The position numbers and the translations under genes were made by a program. DNA of 64,000 nucleotides from Arthrobacter sp. Alg241-R88 (GTDB taxonomy: Bacteria; Actinomycetota; Actinomycetes; Actinomycetales; Micrococcaceae), in contig NZ_UNRG01000008.1 of the NCBI RefSeq assembly GCF_900537115.1, forward strand, positions 1-64,000. The letters run 5' to 3'. Shown here piece after piece: positions 15,896 to 24,515 of this stretch; within the stretch, counting starts at the first letter, position 1, and every line of letters starts with the position of its first letter. The notes under the pieces were generated by a model. It saw only the letters and a list, made by a program, of their open reading frames with translations, did no database searches and was not told the origin of the DNA.

Positions 15896-18408
15896 TGAAC
15901 CGGCACCTGGGGAAGGACCGTCAGGGGAAGCGACGTCCTGAACTGGCCGGGCGTCAGAGGATCATTGCGCTCGCTCCAGGGGTCCACGTAATTGTCTACG
16001 GAGGCCTGCATGGCGGTGTCCAGCCGCGCTGCAATTCCTTCGGAATCCTCAACAACCACCGCTCGGAGATGTTCGATGCCCACCCGCGGCACATAGGCGT
16101 AGGTACGTTCCAGCCAGTTAGCCTGCTCACGGTAGTACTGCATAAACCGGCCGGTGAGGACCTTCACCTGCTCCGGATCGTCTACAGTCGCCAGCAGGTC
16201 GCCCTTGCGGATGTGGGCGCCTGCTGCTCCCCCTACATAGATCTCCCAGCGGCCGCCTTCCACCGCCACGACGCCAACATCCTTCACCAGCGATTCGGCG
16301 CAGTTCCGCGGGCAGCCGGACACGGCGAGTTTCAGTTTGGCCGGCGACTCGATGCCCTGGAAGCGGGATTCAATCTCGATGCCCAGTTTTGTTGAGTCCC
16401 CTGTGCCGTAGCGGCAAAAGTCCTTACCAACGCAGGTCTTGACCGTGCGGAAGCTTTTGCCGTACGCGTAGCCGGAGGGCATGTCCAGGTCCGCCCACAC
16501 CTGCGGCAGGTCCTCCTTGGGAATGCCCAGCAGGTCGATGCGCTGGCCGCCGGTCAGCTTGATCAGCGGAACCTTGTGCTTCTCAGCGACGTCGGCGATG
16601 CGGCGAAGCTGCTGGACGCTCGTCACGCCGCCTTTCATCTGCGGCACCACGGAGAACGTGCCATCGCGCTGGATGTTGGCGTGCACCCGGTCGTTGATGA
16701 ACCGGGCGTCGCGTTCGTCGATGTAATGGTCCGCCAGCATCATTTTCAGCAGCGAGGCGAGCCCCATCTTGGATTTGGCATCCTCGAGGCTGCCGGGGGC
16801 CAGGGCCTGGAACACCTGGGAGACGGAGCGCAGCCCGCGCTTCCGGATTTCGTCCATGAGCGCCGGCTTGTCCAGTGGGATTCCCGGGACGTAGTAGCCG
16901 GCGGCCGGGTCCTCCTCAACGGCACCGCCAGCCGCCCATTCCACCACCTGCTGCACCAGCAGCTTGCAGGAGCCACAGCCTTTGCCTGCACGGGTGGCGT
17001 CCATCGCACCGGCCACCGTGGTGCAGCCGCCCTTCACCGCTCCCACCAGTGCCTTCTTGTTGACGCCATTGCAGTTGCAGACCTGCGCGTCGTCGTCGAG
17101 TTCGGCCACCCCCACATCGCCGTCCGGGGCGCCCAAATCAAACAGCAAATTGTGCCGCTCCTCCGGGAGCGGCAGGCCGCGGTCGTAGGCCTGGGTCAGG
17201 AATGCCACCTTGCGGCTGTCACCCAGGAGGGTCGCGCCCACCATCTTGTTGTCCCGGACCACAATGGACTTGAAGACGCCCCGGCTGGGTTCTGAAAAGA
17301 CGATGTGTTCGTCGCTGTCGCGTTCCGGCCCGTGCAGGCCCATGGAAGCCACTTCCACGCCCGCCACCTTAAGCTTGGTGGCTGTCCGGGAGCCGAGGTA
17401 GGCGGCGCTCGTGTCCGCGCCAGTGACGTGGTTCGCCAGGACCACGGCCTGTTCCCACAGCGGGGCCACCAGGCCGTACACCTCGCCGCGGTGCTGGACG
17501 CACTCCCCCACGGCGTAGATGTCCTCCTCGTCCTGCACCCGCAGCCTGTCATCCACCACAATGGCCCGTTCCACCGGCAGCCCGCTGAGTACCGCCAGGT
17601 CCACGTTGGGACGGATTCCGGCCGCAACCACCACCATGTCGCAGCTGATTTCCGGCTGATCGCGGAGGCTGATACCCGTGACCCGGTCGGTACCGAGTAC
17701 GGCAGTGGTTCGGCTGCCCGTATGCACCCCGATGCCAAGTGCCTCCACGCTCCTGCGGAGCACCGCGCCGCCGTCGGGCCCCATCTGCGAGTTCATCAGG
17801 TGCCCGCCGGAATGGACCACCTCCACGTCTAACCCGTGGCTGCGCAGGCCGTAGGCCGCCTCGAGCCCCAGGAGCCCGCCGCCGATCACCACGGCGCGGC
17901 GGTGATGCTCCTGCTGGGCATGGGCCACCATCCGCTGGGTGTCATCGATGGTACGGAAGCCGAAAACGCCCTGCTTTACGGAGCCGCCGGGCGTGTGGAG
18001 CCCGTCCATCGGCGGCATGTGGGAGCGGCTTCCGGTGGCGATGATCAGGACATCGTAGGGAGTGACCCTCCCGTAGCTGGAGAAGACGTGCCGGGTGAAT
18101 TTGTCAATCCGTTCGGCCCTGACCCCGGCGTGGAGGGTGATGTTGTTCTCGCGGTACCAGGACAGGGAGTTCAGGAAGATGTCGGCATGGCTTTCCTCGC
18201 CGGAAAGGACGTGGCTGAGCATGATGCGGTTGTAGTTCCCGTACGGCTCATCACCGAACATCGTTATGGTGAACTGGCCGGCGCCTCCCCGGGCAAGGAT
18301 CTCCTCCACTGCCCTGGCGCCTGCCATGCCATTGCCGATCACCACCAGGCGGCGGCGCGGCGGGGTGGTTGCGTGCCTGCCTTGGGGGCGGTCCACCACG
18401 CTGGTCAT
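15892..18408 (-). CDS. nirB: Assimilatory nitrite reductase large subunit
   Basis: The 838-residue enzyme reduces nitrite to ammonium with NAD(P)H in the cytoplasm. Domains in order: FAD/NAD-binding oxidoreductase (1-330; VVIGNGMAGARAVEE and a second Rossmann motif VVIGGGLLGLEAAYGL), a BFD-like [2Fe-2S] region (CNCNG ... CGSCK, about 430-470), then ferredoxin-like and sirohaem domains. The 4Fe-4S/sirohaem ligands are CVGKDFC and CPRNC. All expected ligands are present. Its ATG overlaps the stop of the small upstream gene by 1 nt (TGATG). Confidence 0.95.
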   Translation of the reverse strand: MTSVVDRPQGRHATTPPRRRLVVIGNGMAGARAVEEILARGGAGQFTITMFGDEPYGNYNRIMLSHVLSGEESHADIFLNSLSWYRENNITLHAGVRAERIDKFTRHVFSSYGRVTPYDVLIIATGSRSHMPPMDGLHTPGGSVKQGVFGFRTIDDTQRMVAHAQQEHHRRAVVIGGGLLGLEAAYGLRSHGLDVEVVHSGGHLMNSQMGPDGGAVLRRSVEALGIGVHTGSRTTAVLGTDRVTGISLRDQPEISCDMVVVAAGIRPNVDLAVLSGLPVERAIVVDDRLRVQDEEDIYAVGECVQHRGEVYGLVAPLWEQAVVLANHVTGADTSAAYLGSRTATKLKVAGVEVASMGLHGPERDSDEHIVFSEPSRGVFKSIVVRDNKMVGATLLGDSRKVAFLTQAYDRGLPLPEERHNLLFDLGAPDGDVGVAELDDDAQVCNCNGVNKKALVGAVKGGCTTVAGAMDATRAGKGCGSCKLLVQQVVEWAAGGAVEEDPAAGYYVPGIPLDKPALMDEIRKRGLRSVSQVFQALAPGSLEDAKSKMGLASLLKMMLADHYIDERDARFINDRVHANIQRDGTFSVVPQMKGGVTSVQQLRRIADVAEKHKVPLIKLTGGQRIDLLGIPKEDLPQVWADLDMPSGYAYGKSFRTVKTCVGKDFCRYGTGDSTKLGIEIESRFQGIESPAKLKLAVSGCPRNCAESLVKDVGVVAVEGGRWEIYVGGAAGAHIRKGDLLATVDDPEQVKVLTGRFMQYYREQANWLERTYAYVPRVGIEHLRAVVVEDSEGIAARLDTAMQASVDNYVDPWSERNDPLTPGQFRTSLPLTVLPQVPVQ

Positions 18409-18755
18409 CAGTGCTCCACCATGCCCAGATCAACAACAACCGAACCCTCAATGCCTTCGGGGGCAGCCAGATGGAGCTCGATCACCGAGCCGCCCTCGAT
18501 GTCCTCGACAACGCGGAGCGGCACATGGACATCGCTCTTCGCTCCGATGGGGAAGTAGCGCATGGGTACGCCGTTAAGCACCAGGACCACCGTGACCAGT
18601 TCCCCGCTGGAGTTGCCGCCACGAAAGTAGAGGGTCTGGTTTATCACACCGTCCGGGACGTAATGGGACAGTTCGCTGTGGATCGGGGCCGGTTTTTCCA
18701 GCCCTGCGCCTTTGAAGGGGTAGATGCCTTGGAGGAAAAGGTTCTTGGTGATCAC
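18408..18755 (-). CDS. Unknown 115-residue protein coupled to nirB
   Basis: I do not recognise this protein. It is 115 residues, soluble and beta-rich, with no Cys and only three His, so it is unlikely to be a redox subunit. Notable segments are LYFRGGNSSGELVTVVLVLN and PMRYFPIGAKSDVHVPLRVV, followed by an acidic C-terminal half. The GTG start at 18755 follows AAAGGATC. It is the first gene of the nir operon and its stop overlaps the nirB start, so it is made with the reductase. A role in assembling, protecting or regulating nitrite reductase is an inference from position. Confidence 0.8.
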   Translation of the reverse strand: MITKNLFLQGIYPFKGAGLEKPAPIHSELSHYVPDGVINQTLYFRGGNSSGELVTVVLVLNGVPMRYFPIGAKSDVHVPLRVVEDIEGGSVIELHLAAPEGIEGSVVVDLGMVEH

Positions 18756-18930
18756 GGACAGATCCTTTCGGCCGGCGGAACGACTGGCATGGGCCCATCA
18801 TCCGCCGCCGATGTTTCCGGCCGCCGGTTTCCCGGTAACCATCTCTTGAAGCAATTCTCACCATCGTCCGGGCCTTCGCACCGGCGCTGCCTGGCCAGCC
18901 TCCGCCCTCCGACTCCGCCCCCTCTGCCAT

Positions 18931-18990
18931 TTCGACGGTTCCCTACGGGTTCGACGGCGGCCGACGTCGAGCGGGCGCGGAACCGTCGAA
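18931..18990 (-). terminator. Long-looped inverted repeat after the ABC-F gene
   Basis: Arms 18931-18942 (TTCGACGGTTCC) and 18979-18990 pair perfectly over 12 bp around a 36-base loop that contains a nested smaller hairpin. It lies 34 bp past the ABC-F stop on the minus strand, and also upstream of the nir operon promoter region. It is probably a terminator insulating the two units. Confidence 0.5.
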
Positions 18991-19023
18991 TCGGCGGAGG
19001 CAGCCGCGACCCCAAAACTCACA

Positions 19024-20742
19024 TCATGCCTTAGCGAGTACGCCCTTATCCATGGAGTAGCGGATCCAGCGCCCGTTACCGGCGCCCCCGTCGGTGCTCC
19101 CGCCGTTCACGGTGCTCCCGCCATTCCCGCCGTTCGCGCCGTTCGCCGCTGCACGCTGGCACCTGGCAAACCACTCCCGGAGGGCCCGGTCGTGGCTGAC
19201 CATCACCAGGGTTCCGGTGAAGGTTGCGAGCGCGGCCTCAAGCTGTTCCACCAGTACCGGCGCCAGATGGTTGGTGGGTTCGTCCACAATCAATGTGCTG
19301 TAGCCGCCAAGGAGCAGCCGGGCGAGCGCGAGCCGCCGCTGCTGTCCTGCGGACAGGCTGCCAACGGGAACATGGAACTCGCTGGTGCGGAACAGGCCCA
19401 ACCGCAGGAGCGCCTCGGCATGCTCATCGATGTTCCCGCCCAGCCCTGACGCGAAGGCCGGCAGCAGCCGGAGCGAAGGCCGTTGCGGCAGCTCCAGTTC
19501 CTGTTGCAGGTAGCCCACCCGTTCAGGCCGGGTCACCCGTCCTTCGCTGGGCGCCAGGGTTCCCGCCAACACGGACAATAGCGTGGACTTGCCGGCGCCG
19601 TTGGGCCCGGTGATAAGGACCTTCTGGCCGAGGCCCGCCTGGAAGTCCGTGGCTCGAAGCCGGCTGGGAACGCTGACTCCATGGGCGGCCAGCGGCGCAG
19701 CCATCTCTTCGCCGGATGGCACAGCGTGCAAAGACTCCGGAGCGGCCAGCCGAAGGGGCACCGGCGGCTGCTCCACCGGGCTGGCTTCCAGCCGCCGCAA
19801 CCGTTCCTGTGCGTTCCGGACCTGGCTGCTGGCGGCTTTCTGCCACGTGCCGGCCTTGAAATCGAAGCCCATCTTGTCGCCGTCCCGCTTGCGGCCGTAC
19901 CCCATGGTCCCGGCAACGGTCTCTGCCTGCCGCTTTTCGCCCTCCATGGCGTGCAGCCAGCCGTGGTACTGCTGGATCCAGCGCTGGCGTTCAGCGGCTT
20001 TCTCGCGGAGGTAGCCGTCGTACCCGTTGCCATAGCGGGTGACGGTACGCCGTTCGGCATCCACTTCGATGACATTGGCTGCCACCTTGCGCAGCAGCAT
20101 GCGGTCATGGGAAACCACCACCACAGTGCCCCGGTGCGCCGCCAGCCGGTCCTCCAGCCACGCTGTTCCGCGGGCGTCCAAGTGGTTGGTTGGTTCATCG
20201 AGGAGCAGGATGTCCGCGGGGTCCGCCAGAACGCAGGCCAGCGCCACACGTTCCTGTTCCCCGCCGGAGAGCGATCCGAGGGCACGGCGGCGGTCCAGGC
20301 CGCCCAGTCCCAGCCGGTCCAGCGCGGCCTCCACGCGGGATTCCGCGGCGTATCCTTCGCGCAGCTGGTACTCCGTCTGCAGCCTGCCGTAGGCTTCCAG
20401 GTCGCTCTCCTCCGCGTCGGCCAGCCCGGCCTCAAGCCGGTCCAGCTCTGCTTCAAGGTCCCGGAGCGATGCGAGCGATGCGTCGATGGCCCCTCCCACC
20501 GTCAAGGACTCGGGCAGCCCATGGGTTTGGGCCAGGTAGCCCACCCGGCCGTGGAGAGTGGCCGTCCCTTCCTGGGGCTGTTCGAGTCCGGCCAGGATCC
20601 GCAGCAGGGTGGATTTGCCGGCACCGTTCTCGCCGACCACCGCTGCGTGCTCGCCGGCAGCGATCACCAGGTTGACGCCGTCGAGCAGCAACCGGTCGCC
20701 GTAGCCGTGGGTGACGTCCGAGAGGTTGATGTGTTCAGTCAA
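19024..20742 (-). CDS. ABC-F family ATPase (ribosome-associated type)
   Basis: Two ABC domains in one chain without membrane segments define ABC-F proteins. Domain 1 has GENGAGKST, LSGGEQERVALA and LLLDEPTNHLD; domain 2 has GPNGAGKST, LSAGQQRRLALA and LIVDEPTNHLA. The linker (about 215-310) is charged and helical. The C-terminal tail has Gly/Asn/Ser repeats. Family members act on the ribosome; some give antibiotic protection. Start: TTG at 20742 is preceded by GAGGA at good distance, whereas the in-frame ATG at 20796 has no clear site. It follows the metal permease gene by 157 nt on the same strand. Confidence 0.85.
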   Translation of the reverse strand: MTEHINLSDVTHGYGDRLLLDGVNLVIAAGEHAAVVGENGAGKSTLLRILAGLEQPQEGTATLHGRVGYLAQTHGLPESLTVGGAIDASLASLRDLEAELDRLEAGLADAEESDLEAYGRLQTEYQLREGYAAESRVEAALDRLGLGGLDRRRALGSLSGGEQERVALACVLADPADILLLDEPTNHLDARGTAWLEDRLAAHRGTVVVVSHDRMLLRKVAANVIEVDAERRTVTRYGNGYDGYLREKAAERQRWIQQYHGWLHAMEGEKRQAETVAGTMGYGRKRDGDKMGFDFKAGTWQKAASSQVRNAQERLRRLEASPVEQPPVPLRLAAPESLHAVPSGEEMAAPLAAHGVSVPSRLRATDFQAGLGQKVLITGPNGAGKSTLLSVLAGTLAPSEGRVTRPERVGYLQQELELPQRPSLRLLPAFASGLGGNIDEHAEALLRLGLFRTSEFHVPVGSLSAGQQRRLALARLLLGGYSTLIVDEPTNHLAPVLVEQLEAALATFTGTLVMVSHDRALREWFARCQRAAANGANGGNGGSTVNGGSTDGGAGNGRWIRYSMDKGVLAKA

Positions 20743-20899
20743 GGGAAGTCCTCGCAAAGTTCCGCTGTGTGGGCGCCGGAGCTGGACCGGGTTCATCCGG
20801 TGCTCGACGGCGGCCTTGGATTGTGGGGAACAGTCCGGCGTGGCCGGCCTGCCGGGTTAGGACTTCATCGCTCCAGCCTGCCTGCCCCCGGGCGCCCCG

Positions 20900-21769
20900 T
20901 CAAGCAGTGGCGAGCGCCGCGGCTTTCCTTCGGCGGGCCTTCGCCAGCCGGGTGCCGATCAGCCCCTGCCTGGGGCTGAAGAGGTAGACGACGGCGAACA
21001 CCACTCCCTGCGTGAGGACCACCATGGCCCCGGAGGCCGTGTCCAGGTAGTAGCTGAGGTAGATGCCGGCGAGGGAGCACACAGCGGAGATCACGGGGGC
21101 AATGACCAGCATCCGCGAGAAGCGGTCAGTCAGCAGGTAGGCCGTGGCTCCCGGGATGATCAACATGGCCACCACCAGGACCACGCCCACAGTCTGCAGA
21201 GCCACAACGGACGTCAGGGCCAGCAGGCCCAGGAGCAGCGCGCCAAGGCGCTGGGGTGAGAGTCCTATGGCGTGGGCATGGGTGGGGTCGAAGGCGTAGA
21301 GGGTGAGGTCCCGCCGCTTGAGGATGAGGATGACAAACGCCACCACCCCCAGCACCAGGACCTGGATCAGGTCCGGAACGCTGACGCCGAGCAGGTTGCC
21401 GAAGATGATGTGGTTCAGGTCTGTCTGGCTGGGCGTCACCGAGATCAGCACCAGGCCCAGGGCGAACAGCGAGGAAAACACGATGCCGATCGCGGCGTCC
21501 TCCTTCACACGGCTGGTGTTGCGGACCACCCCGATCAACGTCACGGCAATCAGGGCGAACACCAGCGCGCCGAGCGCAAACGGCGCCCCCACGATGTACG
21601 CCAGCACCACTCCGGGCAGCACGGCGTGAGACACGGCATCGCCCATCAGCGACCAGCCGATCAGCACCAGCCAGCAGCTCAGCACGGCACAGACAACCGC
21701 GGCCAGGGCGGTGGTGACCAGCGCTCGGACCATAAAGTCATAACCCAGCGGTTCGAGGAGGATCTCCAT
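20900..21769 (-). CDS. Metal ABC transporter permease (Mn/Zn/Fe type)
   Basis: The 289-residue protein has about 8-9 membrane helices and the ABC-3 family signature region (WSLMGDAVSHAVLPGVVLAY). It forms the channel of the metal importer with the ATPase and binding protein encoded just upstream. The start at 21769 overlaps the ATPase stop (TGATG); a longer in-frame start would lie inside the ATPase gene and is rejected. Confidence 0.9.
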   Translation of the reverse strand: MEILLEPLGYDFMVRALVTTALAAVVCAVLSCWLVLIGWSLMGDAVSHAVLPGVVLAYIVGAPFALGALVFALIAVTLIGVVRNTSRVKEDAAIGIVFSSLFALGLVLISVTPSQTDLNHIIFGNLLGVSVPDLIQVLVLGVVAFVILILKRRDLTLYAFDPTHAHAIGLSPQRLGALLLGLLALTSVVALQTVGVVLVVAMLIIPGATAYLLTDRFSRMLVIAPVISAVCSLAGIYLSYYLDTASGAMVVLTQGVVFAVVYLFSPRQGLIGTRLAKARRRKAAALATA

Positions 21770-22560
21770 CAGTGGTTCACCCGCTTGCCGTCCAGGGTCC
21801 TGGTGCCCGAAACCTTGCTGTCCGGCTGGTCCCGCTCCAGCACGTCCAGCCCGAAGGCCATCGCCAGGTTTTCGGGCTGCAGCACCACGTCCGGCGGGCC
21901 GTGCATCAGTACTTTGTGCATCAGCAGCACGGCTTCGTCGCACAGCTGCGGCAGGGCATGCAGATCGTGCGTGGACACCAGGATGGTGCAGCCGTCCGAG
22001 GCAAGCTCCCGCAGGAGGCGGGTGATGGTTGCCTCGGACCTCTTGTCCACACCGGCGAAGGGTTCGTCCAGGAGCATGGTGGTTGCTCCCTGTGCGATGC
22101 CGCGGGCCACGAAGGCGCGTTTCTTCTGGCCGCCGGAGAGCTGGCCGATCTGGCGGCCCGCATAGGGTCCCAGTTCCACCCGGTCCAGTGCTTCATCGAC
22201 GGCGGCGCGGTCAGCTTTGGACGCACGGCGGGTAAAGCCCTGGTGGCCGTAGCGGCCCATCATCACCACGTCGCGCACGGACAGCGGAAACTGCCAGTCA
22301 ACATCCTCGCTCTGCGGCACGTAGCCGATGCCGCCCTCCTTGCGCGCCCTCGACGGCGACTGCCCGTTGATGCGTACCGTACCGGCGTCGGGCCTGATCA
22401 TCCCCATGATCACCTTGAACAGCGTGGACTTGCCGGAGCCGTTCATTCCCACCAGGCCGCAAATCCGCGCGGGGTCAAGGGTCAGGGCTGCTGAATCCAG
22501 GGCCCGGACCTCGCCGTAATGGACGGTGACGTTCTCCACGAGGATTGCCGGGGAGGTCAT
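21769..22560 (-). CDS. Metal ABC transporter ATP-binding protein
   Basis: The 263-residue ATPase has Walker A GMNGSGKST, signature LSGGQKKR and Walker B TMLLDEPFAGVD. It powers the metal importer. Its start overlaps the binding-protein stop by 4 nt (ATGA) and its stop overlaps the permease start, so all three subunits are coupled. Confidence 0.92.
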   Translation of the reverse strand: MTSPAILVENVTVHYGEVRALDSAALTLDPARICGLVGMNGSGKSTLFKVIMGMIRPDAGTVRINGQSPSRARKEGGIGYVPQSEDVDWQFPLSVRDVVMMGRYGHQGFTRRASKADRAAVDEALDRVELGPYAGRQIGQLSGGQKKRAFVARGIAQGATTMLLDEPFAGVDKRSEATITRLLRELASDGCTILVSTHDLHALPQLCDEAVLLMHKVLMHGPPDVVLQPENLAMAFGLDVLERDQPDSKVSGTRTLDGKRVNH

Positions 22561-23570
22561 GACCCAGCTCCAGTTGTTGCCCCGGCGAGCGCCTTGGTGA
22601 TGACTTCGGCGTCGTGCCGGATGAGGTCCAGGTACGTGGGTACCGGTCCGTCCGCCTCAGAGAGTGAGTCGACGTAGAGGGTCCCGCCGAATGTGGCTCC
22701 GGTAGCGCCCACCACCTGCTGCATGGGGGCGTCGGAAACAGTGGATTCGCAGAAGACGGCCGGGACCTTGTTCGCCTTGACGTACTCGATGGCCCGGGTG
22801 ATCTGTTGCGGTGTTGCCTGCTGTTCGGCGTTGACGGCCCAGATGTAAACCTCAGTCAGCCCGGCGTCACGGGCCAGGTAGGAGAAGGCGCCTTCACAGG
22901 TGACCAGGGCGCGCTGCGTTTCCGGGACAGCGGCGAGGCTGGACTTCATCTGGTCCTGCACAGCCTGCAGCTCAGCCTTGTAGGCGTCACCGTTGGCCTT
23001 GAAGGTCCCGGCGCTGTCCGGGTCCAGCTCGCTGAATGCCTTCACCATGTTGTCCACGTAGATCTGCACATTCACCGGCGACATCCAGGCGTGCGGGTTG
23101 GGCTTGCCCTGGTACGAGTCTTCACTGATGGACATGACCTGCACGCCATCGCTCACCACGGCGTGCGGGACGTCCAGGCCTTCGACGAACTGTCCGAACC
23201 ATGCTTCCAGGTTCAGGCCGTTGTCCAGGATCAGATCAGCCTTCGATGCCTTCCGGATGTCCCCGGGAGTGGGCTCGTAGCCATGGATCTCGGCGCCGGC
23301 TTTGGTGATCGACTCAACCGTGAGCTTGTCCCCGGCCACGTTCCGGGCGACGTCGGCGAGCACCGTGAAGGTTGTCAGCACCACGGGCTTGCTGTCGCTG
23401 CCGTTTCCGGCGGCACCCCCATTGCCCTCAGCTCCCCCTCCGCAGGCGGCCAGCAGCAGGGAAAGTACGACGGCGGCCGCCGCGGCGGCGAGGGACGTGA
23501 CCCGCGGCACGGGGCTGGTTCGGGCGGCTACTTTGGCGCACCGAAACGAAAATTTAGGCATACCGAACAT
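22557..23570 (-). CDS. Metal-binding lipoprotein of ABC importer (Mn type)
   Basis: This substrate-binding lipoprotein has a signal peptide with lipobox LLLAACGGG. The family segments are HGYEPTPGDI, NPHAWMSP, CEGAFSYLARDAGL, ESTVSDAP and GPVPTYLDL. These match the SitA/MntA group; the His-rich loop typical of ZnuA is absent, which favours manganese (or iron) over zinc. ATG at 23570 or 23561 is possible; neither has a well-placed ribosome site, so a leaderless or short-leader transcript is likely. A palindrome overlaps the start. Confidence 0.87.
   Translation of the reverse strand: MFGMPKFSFRCAKVAARTSPVPRVTSLAAAAAAVVLSLLLAACGGGAEGNGGAAGNGSDSKPVVLTTFTVLADVARNVAGDKLTVESITKAGAEIHGYEPTPGDIRKASKADLILDNGLNLEAWFGQFVEGLDVPHAVVSDGVQVMSISEDSYQGKPNPHAWMSPVNVQIYVDNMVKAFSELDPDSAGTFKANGDAYKAELQAVQDQMKSSLAAVPETQRALVTCEGAFSYLARDAGLTEVYIWAVNAEQQATPQQITRAIEYVKANKVPAVFCESTVSDAPMQQVVGATGATFGGTLYVDSLSEADGPVPTYLDLIRHDAEVITKALAGATTGAGS
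23554..23567. promoter_or_regulatory. Metalloregulator-like palindrome over the metal importer start
   Basis: TTAGGCATACCGAA is an imperfect 14-bp palindrome (10 of 14 positions symmetric) lying between the two candidate start codons of the metal-binding lipoprotein. TTAGG/CCTAA arms are typical of DtxR/MntR-family operators. Binding here would block a short-leader promoter. The regulator gene is not in the window. Confidence 0.45.
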
Positions 23571-23621
23571 TCTAGGCGAAGCACGATTCCCCCGGCAACG
23601 CACAAGCTCGCTGCCTCCCCG

Positions 23622-23679
23622 TTGCCCTATCACTTTTGGTCCCCAAGAACCCGAATGACAACCGGAAGTGATAGGGCAA
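23622..23679. repeat. Inverted repeat between metal importer and CPBP genes
   Basis: TTGCCCTATCACTT (23622-23635) recurs inverted at 23666-23679 around a 30-base loop. It lies in the divergent region just upstream of the CPBP gene. It does not look like a terminator for either gene; it could be a paired operator or a repetitive palindromic element. Confidence 0.5.
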
Positions 23680-23718
23680 GGGCGGGTTGGGGAGGTCGGG
23701 GGAAGCTAGGCTGAAACC

Positions 23719-24480
23719 ATGGCCACCGCACACCGAGTACCACCCGCACCACAGCCACAGCTTTACCGCTTTTCGCCCCTGGATTTCATCGCTGTGGTCC
23801 TTTACGTGGGCCTTGCAGGTTTTTTCGTCCTGGCCGGGCCACTGATCGCTCCTGTCCTTCGGCAGGTGGCGCCCACTCCTGCCGCCGCCTCCTACGCGAC
23901 GAACCTGCTCTTCTATGCCGTCGTGGGCATACTCGCCGTCGTCGCCGCGCGACGGGTGGTGGGCCGTGACTTGCGGGTCCTGGCCACCCGCCCGTGGTTC
24001 ACGTTGCTGATGGTCCCGGCCGCAGTGATTGCGATGATGATCCTCTCCGCCATTGCGGTGGGGGCCAGCGGCAGTGTGGAGACCTCCGAGAACCAGGCAG
24101 GACTTCAGGCTTTGATGCAGCAGGTTCCGGCGTGGCTGATGGTCCCGCTGCTGGTGGTGGTGGGCCCGTTCGTGGAGGAATTCATCTTCCGCCACCTGCT
24201 GATCGGCAAACTGAGCCGGCGGGTAAACATCTGGGTGTGCTGCGTGTTGTCAGTGGTCCTGTTCGCCGCCCTGCACGTGGTGGGCCGCGAAGCCCTCACC
24301 CTCACAGTCCTGCTTCCCTATCTGGCCATCGGGGCAACGCTGGTGTTCGTCTACGTCTGGACCGGCAGGAACTTGATGTTCTCCTACTTTGTCCATGCTG
24401 CAAAGAACCTGCTGGCCGTCGTGTTCATCTACGCCATTCCGCCGGAATTCTACGAACAGCTCCAGCAGGTCCCGGCCTAA
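23719..24480 (+). CDS. CPBP-family intramembrane metalloprotease
   Basis: The 253-residue protein has about 7-8 membrane helices and the CPBP (Abi/CAAX protease-like) motifs: EEFIFR (EExxxR), a His in ALHVVGREAL, and HAAKN (HxxxN) near the C terminus. These are the presumed zinc-binding and catalytic residues and all are present. Substrate unknown. The N terminus is proline-rich and cytoplasmic. Confidence 0.86.
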   Translation: MATAHRVPPAPQPQLYRFSPLDFIAVVLYVGLAGFFVLAGPLIAPVLRQVAPTPAAASYATNLLFYAVVGILAVVAARRVVGRDLRVLATRPWFTLLMVPAAVIAMMILSAIAVGASGSVETSENQAGLQALMQQVPAWLMVPLLVVVGPFVEEFIFRHLLIGKLSRRVNIWVCCVLSVVLFAALHVVGREALTLTVLLPYLAIGATLVFVYVWTGRNLMFSYFVHAAKNLLAVVFIYAIPPEFYEQLQQVPA

Positions 24481-24515
24481 GCAGTCATCCCGGGCGCCCG
24501 CTTTAGCAACACTCC

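Noticed and set aside
18815-18845. GlnR-like GTTAC/GAAAC sites before the nir operon
   Set aside because: The spacing (3 and 9 bases) does not fit the usual 6-base spacing of GlnR boxes.
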